Under the pieces are notes generated by a model that was not told where the DNA came from, searched no databases, and worked only from the letters and a program-made list of their open reading frames with translations. From Citrobacter sp. On2M (lineage in GTDB: Bacteria; Pseudomonadota; Gammaproteobacteria; Enterobacterales; Enterobacteriaceae), in assembly GCF_018035235.1 (NCBI RefSeq), contig NZ_WPCV01000005.1:124001-188000 (forward strand): a stretch of DNA of 64,000 nt. Reading direction: 5' to 3'. A program made the position numbers and the translations under genes. Below, piece after piece: positions 52,565 to 64,000 of the stretch (its first letter is position 1; every line of letters begins with the position of its first letter).

Positions 52565-54081
52565 TCCTTCAGCCCCAGACGTTTCGCCAGCCGGTGCAGG
52601 TTGGCGACGTCTGTTTCCAGCGCCCGCGCACTTGCTGCCCAACTGTGATTATTTTGCGCCAGCGCCCGGCGGATCATCTCTCGCTGGAATGACTCCGTTG
52701 CTTCACGCAGATTATGCTGTTGCGGGATCTCTGCAACACCTTCCGCCGCTGGTGTTACAGGCGCTTCATCCTGCAAGGCAAAATGCTGCGTCTCTAGCAC
52801 CACTTCATCCCCTGCTCTGGTGGCCCTTGCCAGAACAACCGCACGGTGAATGGCATGTTCCAGCTCGCGTACGTTACCAGGCCAGGCGTAGCTCAACAGA
52901 TGACTACGCGCACCGGGGCTTAACACCACACGGGAAAGTCCCAGTCGCAGTCGACATTGCTCGCAAAAATAGCCTGCCAGCAGCACCACATCTTCGCCAC
53001 GCTCACGAAGAGGCGGTACGGAAAGGGGAAAGACGCTCAGCCGGTGGAATAAATCCGCACGGAAATTCCCGGCCAGCACCTCTTCGCGTAAATCACGGTT
53101 CGTTGCCGCGAGTACGCGCACGTCGACACGCAGGCTGCGATCGTCACCCACGCGTTGAATATCACCGTATTGCAGCACGCGTAGCAGCTTAGCCTGTAGC
53201 GCCAGCGAGAGTTCGCCAATTTCATCGAGAAACAGCGTCCCGTTATCGGCCATTTCAAACTTACCGCTCCGATTACTGATAGCCCCGGTAAAGGCCCCTT
53301 TTACGTGACCAAACAGCTCGCTTTCCGCTACGCTTTCTGGCAAGGCCGCACAGTTCAGATACACCAGCGGGTTCACCGCGCGGGGTGAACCTTCATGAAT
53401 CGCTTTCGCTACCAGCTCCTTCCCGGTCCCCGTTTCGCCGCTAATCAGTACGTTGAGATCGGACCCCGCCACAATCTCAATCTCTTTTTTCAGCTGCATC
53501 ATATTGGGCGACAGGCCAATCATCTGGGTTTCCGTCACCTGCTCGAAAGCCGTCGACGAACCCGGCAGCATATTCTGGCTTTCCAGCTGTTCAATCAGTA
53601 GCGCATTGCTCAACGCGCCAGCCGCCAGCGCGGCAATCAGCCTGAGTTCTTCATCACTGAACACATCAAACTGATCCGGTTCCATGCCATCCAGCGTTAA
53701 CGCGCCAATCAAATTTTGACCGGCGAACAGTGGTAAGCCAATACAGGCATGCACTTTCAGACTCTCCTGGCCTGGGATCAGCCCGTCGTAAGGATCGGGC
53801 AAATCACTGTCGGCAGGAAAACGTACCACGTCTCCGGCACGGGCAATCGCTTCCAGACGCGGATGCCCTTCCAGCGTAAAGCGCCTGCCGAGAACATCCT
53901 GGGCCAGCCCATCGATTGCCAGTGGAATAAACTGTCGCGACTCGTAGCGCAGCAATGCCGACGCGTCGCACTCCAGTACCTGACGCAAGGTGGTTATCAG
54001 GCGTTGAAAGCGATCCTGATGTCCAATACCGCTTTGTAATTCAATGGCGATGCCCGCCAGCACATCTACGGAAAAGCTCAT
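52561..54081 (-). CDS. norR: Nitric oxide-sensing sigma-54 activator NorR
   Basis: A 506-residue bacterial enhancer-binding protein. The N-terminal GAF domain binds a non-haem iron that senses NO. The AAA+ domain follows with Walker A ([15 protein letters not shown]) and the sigma-54 contact GAFTGA ([14 protein letters not shown]), then Walker B ([11 protein letters not shown]). A Fis-type helix-turn-helix ends the protein. GAGGTAGCC precedes the ATG at 54081; the frame is open to 54111. Confidence 0.96.
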   Translation of the reverse strand: MSFSVDVLAGIAIELQSGIGHQDRFQRLITTLRQVLECDASALLRYESRQFIPLAIDGLAQDVLGRRFTLEGHPRLEAIARAGDVVRFPADSDLPDPYDGLIPGQESLKVHACIGLPLFAGQNLIGALTLDGMEPDQFDVFSDEELRLIAALAAGALSNALLIEQLESQNMLPGSSTAFEQVTETQMIGLSPNMMQLKKEIEIVAGSDLNVLISGETGTGKELVAKAIHEGSPRAVNPLVYLNCAALPESVAESELFGHVKGAFTGAISNRSGKFEMADNGTLFLDEIGELSLALQAKLLRVLQYGDIQRVGDDRSLRVDVRVLAATNRDLREEVLAGNFRADLFHRLSVFPLSVPPLRERGEDVVLLAGYFCEQCRLRLGLSRVVLSPGARSHLLSYAWPGNVRELEHAIHRAVVLARATRAGDEVVLETQHFALQDEAPVTPAAEGVAEIPQQHNLREATESFQREMIRRALAQNNHSWAASARALETDVANLHRLAKRLGLKD

Positions 54082-54093
54082 GGCTACCTCATT

Positions 54094-54149
54094 GTCATTT
54101 TGACAATTCATATTGTCATATTGACAATAAGAAACATAGTCATTTTGAC
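54094..54149. promoter_or_regulatory. Three NorR enhancer sites
   Basis: GT, seven bases, AC occurs three times: GTCATTTTGAC at 54094, GTCATATTGAC at 54115 and GTCATTTTGAC at 54139. This is the documented triple NorR site arrangement. They lie between norR and norV, starting just before the norR ATG, so binding may also repress norR. Confidence 0.93.
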
Positions 54150-54203
54150 TACCACCTTATGAGCAATAAAAAATAAAATCTTTAAAATCAGAGAAATAAA
54201 AAG

Positions 54204-54220
54204 TTGGCATGCAACCTGCT
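54204..54220 (+). promoter_or_regulatory. Sigma-54 promoter of norVW
   Basis: TTGGCATGCAACCTGCT holds the -24 GG and -12 GC pairs with exactly ten bases between, the sigma-54 pattern. It lies about 50 bases before the norV ATG and 55 bases after the last NorR site. Confidence 0.87.
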
Positions 54221-54268
54221 ATTAGCAAAACATCTTTTTTGAAAAACGCTGAATTAATTGAGGTTGTT

Positions 54269-55717
54269 ATGTCTATTCTGGTTAAAAATAACATTCATTG
54301 GGTTGGCCAACGTGACTGGGAAGTGCGTGATTTCCACGGAACTGAATACAAAACGCTGCGCGGTAGCAGCTATAACAGCTATCTCATCCGTGAAGAAAAA
54401 AATGTCCTGATCGATACCGTAGACCACAAATTCAGCCGTGAATTCGTGCAGAACCTGCGCAGTGAAATCGACCTTGCCGATATCGACTACATCATTATTA
54501 ACCACGCGGAAGAAGACCATGCCGGTGCGCTGACCGAGCTGATGTCCTGCATCCCGGACACGCCAATCTACTGCACCGCTAATGCCATTGACTCTATTAA
54601 CGGACACCACCATCACCCGGAGTGGAACTTCAATGTGGTCAAAACCGGCGACAGCCTTGACATCGGCAACGGCAAACAGCTGATCTTCGTTGAAACACCC
54701 ATGCTGCACTGGCCGGACAGTATGATGACCTACATGACCGGCGATGCGGTGCTGTTCAGTAACGATGCCTTCGGCCAGCACTACTGCGACGAACGCCTGT
54801 TCAACGACGAAGTTGACCAGGCCGAACTGTTCGAACAGTGCCAGCGCTACTATGCCAATATCCTGACGCCGTTCAGCCGTCTGGTGACGCCGAAAATTAC
54901 TGAGATCCTCAGCTTCAACCTGCCGGTCGATATGATTGCCACTTCCCACGGCGTGGTATGGCGCGACAACCCGACACAAATCGTTGAGCTGTACCTGAAA
55001 TGGGCAGCGGATTATCAGGAAGACCGCATCACCATTTTCTACGACACCATGTCCAATAACACCCGCATGATGGCGGACGCGATTGCCCAGGGCATCAACG
55101 AAGTCGACCCGAACGTGGCGGTAAAAATCTTTAACGTCGCCCGTAGCGACAAAAACGAAGTCCTGACTAACGTCTTCCGCTCTAAAGGCGTGCTGGTCGG
55201 GACTTCCACAATGAACAACGTGATGATGCCGAAAATCGCCGGTCTGGTGGAAGAGATGACCGGCCTGCGTTTTCGTAACAAGCGTGCCAGCGCCTTTGGT
55301 TCACACGGCTGGAGCGGCGGTGCGGTAGACCGTTTGTCCACGCGTTTGCAGGATGCCGGTTTCGAGATGTCGCTGAGCCTGAAGGCGAAATGGCGTCCGG
55401 ACCTCGGTGCACTGGAACTGTGCCGCCAGCATGGCCGCGAAATTGCACGTCAGTGGGCGCTTGCTCCACTGCCGGAGACCCCCGTTAAAGCCTTGTCCAA
55501 AGAAGAAGAGTGCGCCTGTGCCGCTGCGGCTGCCGCTGACCTTGGCCCAAGCATGCAGTGCAGCGTGTGCCAGTGGATTTACGACCCAGCAAAAGGTGAA
55601 CCGCTGCAGGACGTTGCACCGGGTACACCGTGGAGCGACGTACCGGACAACTTCCTGTGCCCGGAATGTTCATTAGGTAAAGACGTCTTCGACGTACTGG
55701 CAACGGAGGCAAAATGA
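54269..55717 (+). CDS. norV: Anaerobic nitric oxide reductase flavorubredoxin NorV
   Basis: A 482-residue flavodiiron protein. The beta-lactamase-like domain shows the diiron ligands [10 protein letters not shown] (H-x-E-x-D-H), then histidines in [11 protein letters not shown] and [12 protein letters not shown]. The flavodoxin domain shows [21 protein letters not shown]-terminal rubredoxin has [12 protein letters not shown] and FLCPECSLG. It reduces NO to N2O. The start at 54269 gives MSILVKNN, as in E. coli; the frame is open from 54209. Confidence 0.97.
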   Translation: MSILVKNNIHWVGQRDWEVRDFHGTEYKTLRGSSYNSYLIREEKNVLIDTVDHKFSREFVQNLRSEIDLADIDYIIINHAEEDHAGALTELMSCIPDTPIYCTANAIDSINGHHHHPEWNFNVVKTGDSLDIGNGKQLIFVETPMLHWPDSMMTYMTGDAVLFSNDAFGQHYCDERLFNDEVDQAELFEQCQRYYANILTPFSRLVTPKITEILSFNLPVDMIATSHGVVWRDNPTQIVELYLKWAADYQEDRITIFYDTMSNNTRMMADAIAQGINEVDPNVAVKIFNVARSDKNEVLTNVFRSKGVLVGTSTMNNVMMPKIAGLVEEMTGLRFRNKRASAFGSHGWSGGAVDRLSTRLQDAGFEMSLSLKAKWRPDLGALELCRQHGREIARQWALAPLPETPVKALSKEEECACAAAAAADLGPSMQCSVCQWIYDPAKGEPLQDVAPGTPWSDVPDNFLCPECSLGKDVFDVLATEAK

Positions 55718-56847
55718 GCCACGAAATTGTCATCATTGGTTCGGGCTTCGCCGCCCGCCAGTTAGTCAAAAATATCCGTAAGCAGGATGTGACTGTCCCG
55801 CTGACCCTGATTGCCGCGGACAGCATGGATGAGTACAACAAGCCCGATCTCAGCCACGTTATCAGTCAGTCACAGCGTGCAGACGACCTCACCCGCCAGT
55901 CGGCGGGGGAGTTTGCCGAGCAGTTTAATTTGCGCCTGTTCCCACATACCTGGGTAACCGACATCGACGCCGATGCCCACATAGTGAAAAGTCAGGACAA
56001 GCAGTGGCAGTACGACAAACTGGTGCTGGCGACGGGGGCTTCAGCCGTTGTACCTCCGGTTAGCGGGCGTGAGTTAATGCTTACATTGAACAGCCAACAA
56101 GAGTATCGCGCCTGTGAAACGCTGCTGCGTGACGCCCGGCGGGTGCTGATTGTTGGCGGCGGACTGATTGGTAGCGAACTGGCGATGGATTTCTGTCGGG
56201 CCGGTAAAGCGGTAACGCTTATCGACAACGCCGCCAGCATTCTGGCCTCGCTGATGCCGCCGGAAGTCAGCAGTCGCTTACAGCATCGTCTGACCGATAT
56301 GGGTGTCCATCTGCTGCTGAAATCCCAGCTTCAGGGGCTGGAAAAAACGGCCTCGGGTATTCGCGCCACGCTCGATCGTAGCCGCAACGTAGAAGTCGAT
56401 GCGGTGATTGCCGCCACCGGCCTGCGCCCTGAAACCGCGCTGGCGCGTCGCGCCGGATTGAACATCAATCGTGGCGTCTGCGTCGACAGCTATCTGCAAA
56501 CCAGCCACCCGGACATTTATGCCCTCGGCGACTGTGCGGAAATTAATGGTCAGGTTCTGCCGTTCCTGCAGCCGATTCAACTGAGCGCCATGTATCTGGC
56601 GAAGAACCTGCTCGGCGGCAATGCCCAATTGAAGCTGCCAGCGATGTTAGTAAAAGTCAAAACCCCGGAGTTGCCATTGCATCTGGCCGGGGAAACCCAG
56701 AGCCGCGATCTAAACTGGCATATTGCCGCCGAAGCGCAGGGTATGGTGGCCAGAGGGATGAACGCTGAAGGCCAGCTGTGTGCGTTTGTCGTCAGTGAAG
56801 ACCGAATGAAAGAGGCCTTTGCGCTGCTGAAAACGCTGCCCGTGTAA
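55714..56847 (+). CDS. norW: NADH:flavorubredoxin reductase NorW
   Basis: A 377-residue FAD enzyme with two dinucleotide-binding motifs, [17 protein letters not shown] at the start and [17 protein letters not shown] near residue 148. It passes electrons from NADH to the rubredoxin of NorV. Its ATG overlaps the norV stop by four bases. A terminator hairpin lies about 85 bases downstream. Confidence 0.96.
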   Translation: MSHEIVIIGSGFAARQLVKNIRKQDVTVPLTLIAADSMDEYNKPDLSHVISQSQRADDLTRQSAGEFAEQFNLRLFPHTWVTDIDADAHIVKSQDKQWQYDKLVLATGASAVVPPVSGRELMLTLNSQQEYRACETLLRDARRVLIVGGGLIGSELAMDFCRAGKAVTLIDNAASILASLMPPEVSSRLQHRLTDMGVHLLLKSQLQGLEKTASGIRATLDRSRNVEVDAVIAATGLRPETALARRAGLNINRGVCVDSYLQTSHPDIYALGDCAEINGQVLPFLQPIQLSAMYLAKNLLGGNAQLKLPAMLVKVKTPELPLHLAGETQSRDLNWHIAAEAQGMVARGMNAEGQLCAFVVSEDRMKEAFALLKTLPV

Positions 56848-56933
56848 GTCCAGAGTACCGTTGCTTGATTTATTAACCTCACGCGCACGGATGTGCGTTG
56901 CCACTTGTCGGTATGCCCCGACATGTTTTTCTT

Positions 56934-56960
56934 GCCCCGCCAGTCCCGGGGCTTTTTTTT
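56934..56960 (+). terminator. Intrinsic terminator after norW
   Basis: GCCCC and GGGGC around a nine-base loop followed by eight T. It also touches the stop codon of the converging hypF. Confidence 0.88.
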
Positions 56961-59199
56961 ATTTTTGCGTCAACACCCGCGCCGCGGCAATCACGCCCTG
57001 CCCCAATGACAACCCGCCGTCGCCCGCCGGTAAACGCTGCGGGAACAGTAAGGTAAAATCACGCAGATAAAACGCCAGACGGGCCGACAATAAGCGGTTA
57101 TGCATCACGCCACCGCTGAATACTAACGTTTTAATTCCGCGCGCTTCGGCCTGCTCACGCATCAGCGTGGCAAAACCACGCGCCAGCGCGTCGTGAAACG
57201 TCCACGCTCTTTCTGCAGGGTCGGTCTGCCAGGTGAGCCATTGCTGCCAAAAAATCGCTAAGTCCAGTTGATTGCCATTAAGCGGCACCGTAACAGGGTG
57301 ATCAACACCTGCACACCGCGATGCCAGCGCCTCCAGCGCACAGGCCGCCTCACCTTCATAACTCAACGATTCCGGCGCACAATGCAACGCGGCGGCAACC
57401 GCATCAAACAAGCGCCCGCACGACGATGCCAGCGGGGCATTGATTCCCCGCTCAATGGCGCGCGCCAGTACGTTCCAGTTTTGATGCTGTAGCCCCGATG
57501 TTTCCGGGTAACGCTGCCAGTCAGGAACAAAACGCAGGCATTGCGCGAGCAGATTGCGCCATGGCTGTTTTGCCGCTAAATCGCCGCCCGCCAGCGCTAC
57601 CGCCGGTAAGCCGCCAAGGTGCTCGCATTCACGATAGTTGATCCGCAAACACTCACCGCCCCACAGCGCACCATTTTCCCCCATGCCGATGCCGTCCAGC
57701 GTCAGAGCAATCACGTCACCTCCGTCGAGCGGCCAGCCGTGCTCGGCCAGACATGCTGCAGCATGCGCATGGTGATGCAGTACTGTTTCGGTTGGCAGAT
57801 TCATTTCACTGGCCCACTGGCTGGAAACATAGCCAGGGTGTGCATCATGCACGATACGCTGTGGCGTAAAATCATAAATGTTCTGGATCAGACGCAGCGC
57901 ATCACGCCACTGTTGCTGAATGCCGTCATCGCTGAGATCGCCTAAATGCTGGCTGATAACCGCCTGTTCGCCGCGCACCAGGCAGAAAGTATTTTTCAGA
58001 TCCGCACCTAAGCACAGCATCGGCGGCACGTCGCGAAATCCCGGCGGCAGCGCGACCGCATCCGGCACGTAACCCCGGGAACGACGCAGCATTTCCCCGC
58101 TGTCGCGCACCACGGAGTCATCCATCCGCTGCACAATTTCGCGGTTATGCAGCAAAAAACCATCGGCAATCTCACTTAAATCTTCCAGCGCCTGCGCATT
58201 GGTAATAGCAGGCGGCCTGCCGCTAAGATTGCCGGAGGTCATCACCAGCGGGCAATTCATCTCTTGCAAGAGCAAATGCTGTAACGGATTCGCGGGCAGC
58301 ATGACGCCCACTTCCGTTAACCCTGGCGCAATGCCCTCGCTCAATGCAGCGACATAGCGTTTTTGCACCAGCACGATCGGCGCAGCGGGGGTTGTGAGCA
58401 AACGACGCGCGGGTTCAGGTAGTCCGTCATCAGTTGGTAGCATTACCGCCAACGGTTTCGCCGGGCGGTGTTTGCGCAGCCTGAGCAGCGCGACGACGTC
58501 ATCATTGCGCGCATCGCACACCAGATGAAACCCACCAATGCCTTTAACGGCCACAATTCCGCCCGCTTTGAGTCGCGATACCGCCGCCTGCAACGCTGCT
58601 TCTTTTTCCGCCCGCAGATCTGCGCTTATCCACTCAAGATGCGGGCCACACGCTGGGCAAGCGACAGGCTGCGCATGAAAACGACGATCATATGGATCGC
58701 GGTATTCCGCTTCGCATTGTGAACACAGTGGGAATGAGGTCATGACGGTAAAGGGACGGTCATACGGCATTGCACGAATAATGGTGAAGCGCGGACCGCA
58801 GTGGGTACAGTTGATAAAAGGATAACGATAACGGCGTTCGCCGGGGGTGCTCATTTCAATCAGACATTCGGGACAGGTCGCGGCGTCCGGAACGATCTGC
58901 GTATTCATCGAACCGCCAGCGCTTTGCCGAATAGTGAAATCGGCAGGCTGTTGCGTCCAGGCGAACGATTCGCGCTCAACGCTATCAATGCGCGCCAGTG
59001 GCGGGCAGTGTTGGTGCAACTGCGCAATAAATTCCGCCGGATCTTCCTGCAAGCGCACAACCACACCGTCACCGTCGTTACACACGTCGCCATGCAGCTG
59101 TAACCGCTGCGCCAGTTGCCAGACGTAGGGGCGAAATCCAACGCCCTGTACCTTGCCGCGAATACGCAACTGTACGCCGGTGTGGGTGTTTATTGTCAT
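56959..59199 (-). CDS. hypF: Hydrogenase maturation carbamoyltransferase HypF
   Basis: A 746-residue protein: an acylphosphatase domain ([18 protein letters not shown]), two zinc-finger motifs (CPECLIEM...CTHCGPR and CSQCEAEY...CPACGPH), a YrdC-like ATP-binding domain and a Kae1-like carbamoyl transferase domain with [14 protein letters not shown]. It makes the thiocyanate group that becomes the CN ligand of NiFe hydrogenases. The frame reaches back to 59307; the ATG at 59199 gives [15 protein letters not shown], near the E. coli length (750). Confidence 0.95.
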   Translation of the reverse strand: MTINTHTGVQLRIRGKVQGVGFRPYVWQLAQRLQLHGDVCNDGDGVVVRLQEDPAEFIAQLHQHCPPLARIDSVERESFAWTQQPADFTIRQSAGGSMNTQIVPDAATCPECLIEMSTPGERRYRYPFINCTHCGPRFTIIRAMPYDRPFTVMTSFPLCSQCEAEYRDPYDRRFHAQPVACPACGPHLEWISADLRAEKEAALQAAVSRLKAGGIVAVKGIGGFHLVCDARNDDVVALLRLRKHRPAKPLAVMLPTDDGLPEPARRLLTTPAAPIVLVQKRYVAALSEGIAPGLTEVGVMLPANPLQHLLLQEMNCPLVMTSGNLSGRPPAITNAQALEDLSEIADGFLLHNREIVQRMDDSVVRDSGEMLRRSRGYVPDAVALPPGFRDVPPMLCLGADLKNTFCLVRGEQAVISQHLGDLSDDGIQQQWRDALRLIQNIYDFTPQRIVHDAHPGYVSSQWASEMNLPTETVLHHHAHAAACLAEHGWPLDGGDVIALTLDGIGMGENGALWGGECLRINYRECEHLGGLPAVALAGGDLAAKQPWRNLLAQCLRFVPDWQRYPETSGLQHQNWNVLARAIERGINAPLASSCGRLFDAVAAALHCAPESLSYEGEAACALEALASRCAGVDHPVTVPLNGNQLDLAIFWQQWLTWQTDPAERAWTFHDALARGFATLMREQAEARGIKTLVFSGGVMHNRLLSARLAFYLRDFTLLFPQRLPAGDGGLSLGQGVIAAARVLTQK

Positions 59200-59239
59200 G
59201 ATGAATTCCCGCGGTAATGTATCCCTGAAATGTCCGTTT

Positions 59240-59267
59240 GCCGGATGGCAGCTTCGCCTTATCCGGC
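59240..59267. repeat. REP element between hypF and hydN
   Basis: GCCGGATGGCAG and CCTTATCCGGC form a REP palindrome in the 139-base gap between the two cotranscribed genes. Confidence 0.8.
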
Positions 59268-59338
59268 CTACGTTACTCCTTTGTAGACCTGACAAGCACA
59301 GCGCCATCAGGCACGTATTTTACGCGGATTTTCAGATA

Positions 59339-59884
59339 TCAGAACAGCAAAGATGCGGTGGAATCCAGCGCCGCGCGACGGCGTTTTTCAGCGCTCAGTT
59401 GTTCAAGCTTATTGCGATCCACATAAATCAGCGCGTGAGTCGGGCAGACTTCCATACAGGCAGGACCGGCCTCGCGATGGTGGCACAGGTCGCACTTATT
59501 GGCTTCGGCTTTTTCTGCACGGACGTTCAGGCCAGCCCCACTGTTACGTACAACCGGGCGCACAACCACTTCCATTGCGCCATAAGGACAAGCCACAACG
59601 CAGGTTTTACAGCCAATACAGCGTTCCTGCATTACGTGGACAAAGCCTTTATCACGGCTGATTGCACCGTTCGGACAGACGTTAGCGCACGGCGCATCTT
59701 CACACTGGCGGCACAATGTCGCCGTGGAGACATTAACGCCTTTGATGACGTGAATGCGGGGTAAAAAGGTTTCAGGGGTCAGCGATGCGCAGTCCTGGTT
59801 ATCCTGATGGGATACCACGCAGGCCACTTCACAGGTACGGCAACCAATGCATTTATTGGCGTCTGCAATGATGAAACGGTTCAT
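59339..59884 (-). CDS. hydN: Formate dehydrogenase-H electron-transfer protein HydN
   Basis: A 181-residue ferredoxin-like protein with four 4Fe-4S cysteine groups: CIGCRTCEVAC, CRQCEDAPCANVC, CIGCKTCVVAC and CDLCHHREAGPACMEVC. It takes electrons from formate dehydrogenase H toward hydrogenase. The ATG at 59884 follows GGAGAAATTG; the open frame to 59926 is not used. It precedes hypF as in E. coli, under FNR/FhlA-type anaerobic control. Confidence 0.95.
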   Translation of the reverse strand: MNRFIIADANKCIGCRTCEVACVVSHQDNQDCASLTPETFLPRIHVIKGVNVSTATLCRQCEDAPCANVCPNGAISRDKGFVHVMQERCIGCKTCVVACPYGAMEVVVRPVVRNSGAGLNVRAEKAEANKCDLCHHREAGPACMEVCPTHALIYVDRNKLEQLSAEKRRRAALDSTASLLF

Positions 59885-60029
59885 CAATTTCTCCAGCAAT
59901 GACAGAATATCTGCCGAAGCATTCACAAATCGTGCCAGATTTTAATCTACTGTTCTTAAAGGTTTTTTATTTTGATGTCTACAAGGAAAGCGTGTCATCG
60001 TCACTAGTGACGATGACAAATGACAGCCG

Positions 60030-61043
60030 TCAGGACGAAACGGGCGGCGCAACAGAGTCGCGGTGAATGAGTTCACCGGTGAAGGTTTTTGGCGGGGTAA
60101 ATACCCCGTCCCCCAGCATAAAGATCAGCCGTCCAATCGTTTCCTGGATCATTTCCGTCACGGGGATTTTGACACTGGAAAGCGCAGGAATCGTATATGG
60201 CGCGAGGGCGATATCATCGAAGCCAATCACCGAGACCTGTAAAGGCACGCACACACCACGGGCGTGAAACTGCTTCATCGCGCCGATCGCCATATCGTCA
60301 TTGCTGGCCACCAGCGCGGTAAAATTGACCTTACGCGAAAGCAAAGTATCCACACCCGCAGCACCGCAGGCTGGCGTCCACTTTCCTTTAACAATCAATT
60401 CATTATTAAGCGCAATTCCATGATGTGCCAGCGCGTCTTTATAGCCTGAAAGTCGCTCCACGCCGGTAGGTGAATCCATCGAACCGGTAATAAATCCAAT
60501 CTCTTTGTGTCCGGCGGCAATGAGCTGAGTGACGGCGTTAAAGCTGGTCTGCTTTTGATCGCACCACACGCAGTGGCTGGTGTTTTTCCGCAGACGTCGA
60601 TTAAGCACCATAATCGGCTGACTATGGGCGTCGATGATATCGTCTATCTCATCCACGCTGAGAAAACGCGGATAAATCATAATCGCGTCGCAGCGTAAGT
60701 CGAGCAAGTACTGGATCGCCTGGCGCTCTTCCTCAGCGCTGTGCTTACCATCAGCCAGCAACAGCTGACGTCCCTTATCCTCCGCCATACGTGCGGTATG
60801 AAACAGCAGCTCGCTGAAATAGACACCGTGATAAAGGGTGTTCGTCACCACTAGTCCCAGCGTCTGCGTGGTTTTCGCCGCCAGACTGCGCGCCAGCAAG
60901 TTAGGGCGATAACCACTCTCTTCAATGGCCTGAAACACGCGGTCTTTGGACTCCTGGCTGACGTAGCCGTTCCCAGAAAGCACCCGGGAAACCGTCGCTT
61001 TCGACACGCCGGCACGCTTCGCCACCTCCAGCATAGTGGTCAT
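60030..61043 (-). CDS. ascG: LacI-family repressor AscG
   Basis: A 337-residue LacI-type repressor: helix-turn-helix MLEVAKRAGVSKATVSRVLSGNG, hinge, and a periplasmic-binding-protein-like sensor domain. In E. coli AscG represses ascFB and acts on other beta-glucoside-related genes. Of two in-frame ATGs (61052 and 61043), the second has AAAGGG at proper distance and matches the E. coli start MTTMLEVAK. Divergent from ascF. Confidence 0.95.
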   Translation of the reverse strand: MTTMLEVAKRAGVSKATVSRVLSGNGYVSQESKDRVFQAIEESGYRPNLLARSLAAKTTQTLGLVVTNTLYHGVYFSELLFHTARMAEDKGRQLLLADGKHSAEEERQAIQYLLDLRCDAIMIYPRFLSVDEIDDIIDAHSQPIMVLNRRLRKNTSHCVWCDQKQTSFNAVTQLIAAGHKEIGFITGSMDSPTGVERLSGYKDALAHHGIALNNELIVKGKWTPACGAAGVDTLLSRKVNFTALVASNDDMAIGAMKQFHARGVCVPLQVSVIGFDDIALAPYTIPALSSVKIPVTEMIQETIGRLIFMLGDGVFTPPKTFTGELIHRDSVAPPVSS

Positions 61044-61129
61044 ATTACTCATCCCTTTTCTCTTAATGTGACGCAGTGTACTGCACCGTTTCGCCGCTGT
61101 CCTCGCTGCTAAATCGCAGACGCTGACAT

Positions 61130-61148
61130 CTAGTGATATGGGTCACAA
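61130..61148 (+). promoter_or_regulatory. CRP site in the ascG-ascF gap
   Basis: TAGTGATATGGGTCACAA contains GTGA, six bases, TCAC, a perfect core CRP palindrome. It lies about 170 bases before ascF and 90 before ascG, so it could serve either promoter. Confidence 0.75.
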
Positions 61149-61206
61149 TTACAAAAAATGATCAAAATTAAATCTTGCTCATTATTCATAATTTAAACAT
61201 GATTTT

Positions 61207-61222
61207 GTGGAACCGGTTTCCT
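61207..61222. promoter_or_regulatory. AscG operator
   Basis: TGGAACCGGTTTCC is a near-palindrome of the AscG/LacI type (consensus TGAAACCGGTTTCA), about 90 bases before ascF and with CCGG at its centre. Confidence 0.78.
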
Positions 61223-61307
61223 ACCTGCGTTTCATAACTCAGAAAAGCGACCCAACGTAAACGGATAAAACATAACGTACCCTACTGATAAAACAGGATT
61301 AAATCCG

Positions 61308-64000
<2,693 letters not shown>

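Overview
The window is a contiguous piece of an enterobacterial chromosome. Gene content, gene order and protein similarity to the Escherichia coli K-12 csiD-to-ascB segment are close enough to name most genes. A tctCBA tricarboxylate transporter next to glaH, an intact ygaY-type MFS gene and several insertions absent from K-12 suggest Citrobacter or a near relative. That genus call is an inference from gene content; nothing here fixes the species.

Layout. 1-2075: end of tctC, then tctB and tctA (citrate/tricarboxylate uptake). 2.1-7.2 kb: a visibly AT-rich accessory block with a DgcT-like MASE4-GGDEF diguanylate cyclase, two PapB/FocB-type fimbrial regulators with no fimbrial genes beside them, a LuxR-type regulator, a Wzz-like membrane protein and, directly upstream of the latter, a 31-codon membrane-peptide ORF. 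7.2-14.6 kb: the glutarate/GABA operon glaH(csiD)-lhgO-gabD-gabT-gabP-csiR. 14.6-20.4 kb: stress and small genes (kbp, yqaE, ygaVP, a yodC-like ORF, stpA, alaE, ygaC), then a divergent MocR-type regulator and an AhpD-like gene where K-12 carries ygaM. 20.4-28.1 kb: nrdHIEF (class Ib ribonucleotide reductase) and proVWX (glycine betaine/proline import). 28.2-34.1 kb: an MFS transporter, ygaZH and mprA-emrAB. A porin gene lies between emrB and luxS. 35.9-39.2 kb: luxS, the MicA sRNA, gshA, yqaA and yqaB. 39.3-40.4 kb: four tRNA-Arg(ACG) genes and one tRNA-Ser(GCU) in a transcription unit built partly from 269-bp tandem repeats. 40.7-47.4 kb: csrA, alaS, recX, recA, pncC, mltB. 47.6-52.6 kb: the sorbitol operon srlAEBD-gutM-srlR-gutQ. 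52.6-56.8 kb: norR and norVW (nitric oxide detoxification). 57-59.9 kb: hypF and hydN. 60-64 kb: ascG, ascF and the 5' part of ascB (aryl-beta-glucosides).

Regulatory sites readable in the sequence include the recA LexA box, three NorR enhancer sites and a sigma-54 promoter before norV, paired NrdR-like boxes before nrdH, the proU P2 promoter, the sigma-E promoter of micA, a stable-RNA promoter for the tRNA cluster, a CRP site and an AscG operator before ascF, and several REP elements and hairpin terminators.

Most of the window is conserved backbone. The parts that deserve attention are the 2.1-7.2 kb orphan regulator block with its unannotated 31-aa ORF, the tRNA-Arg tandem array with tRNA 3'-end fragments and an apparent deletion scar, the inserted porin, and the divergent MocR/AhpD-like pair with a perfect inverted repeat between them. 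I did not find a clear new defence or mobile system. No IS element, integrase, CRISPR array or prophage was recognised.
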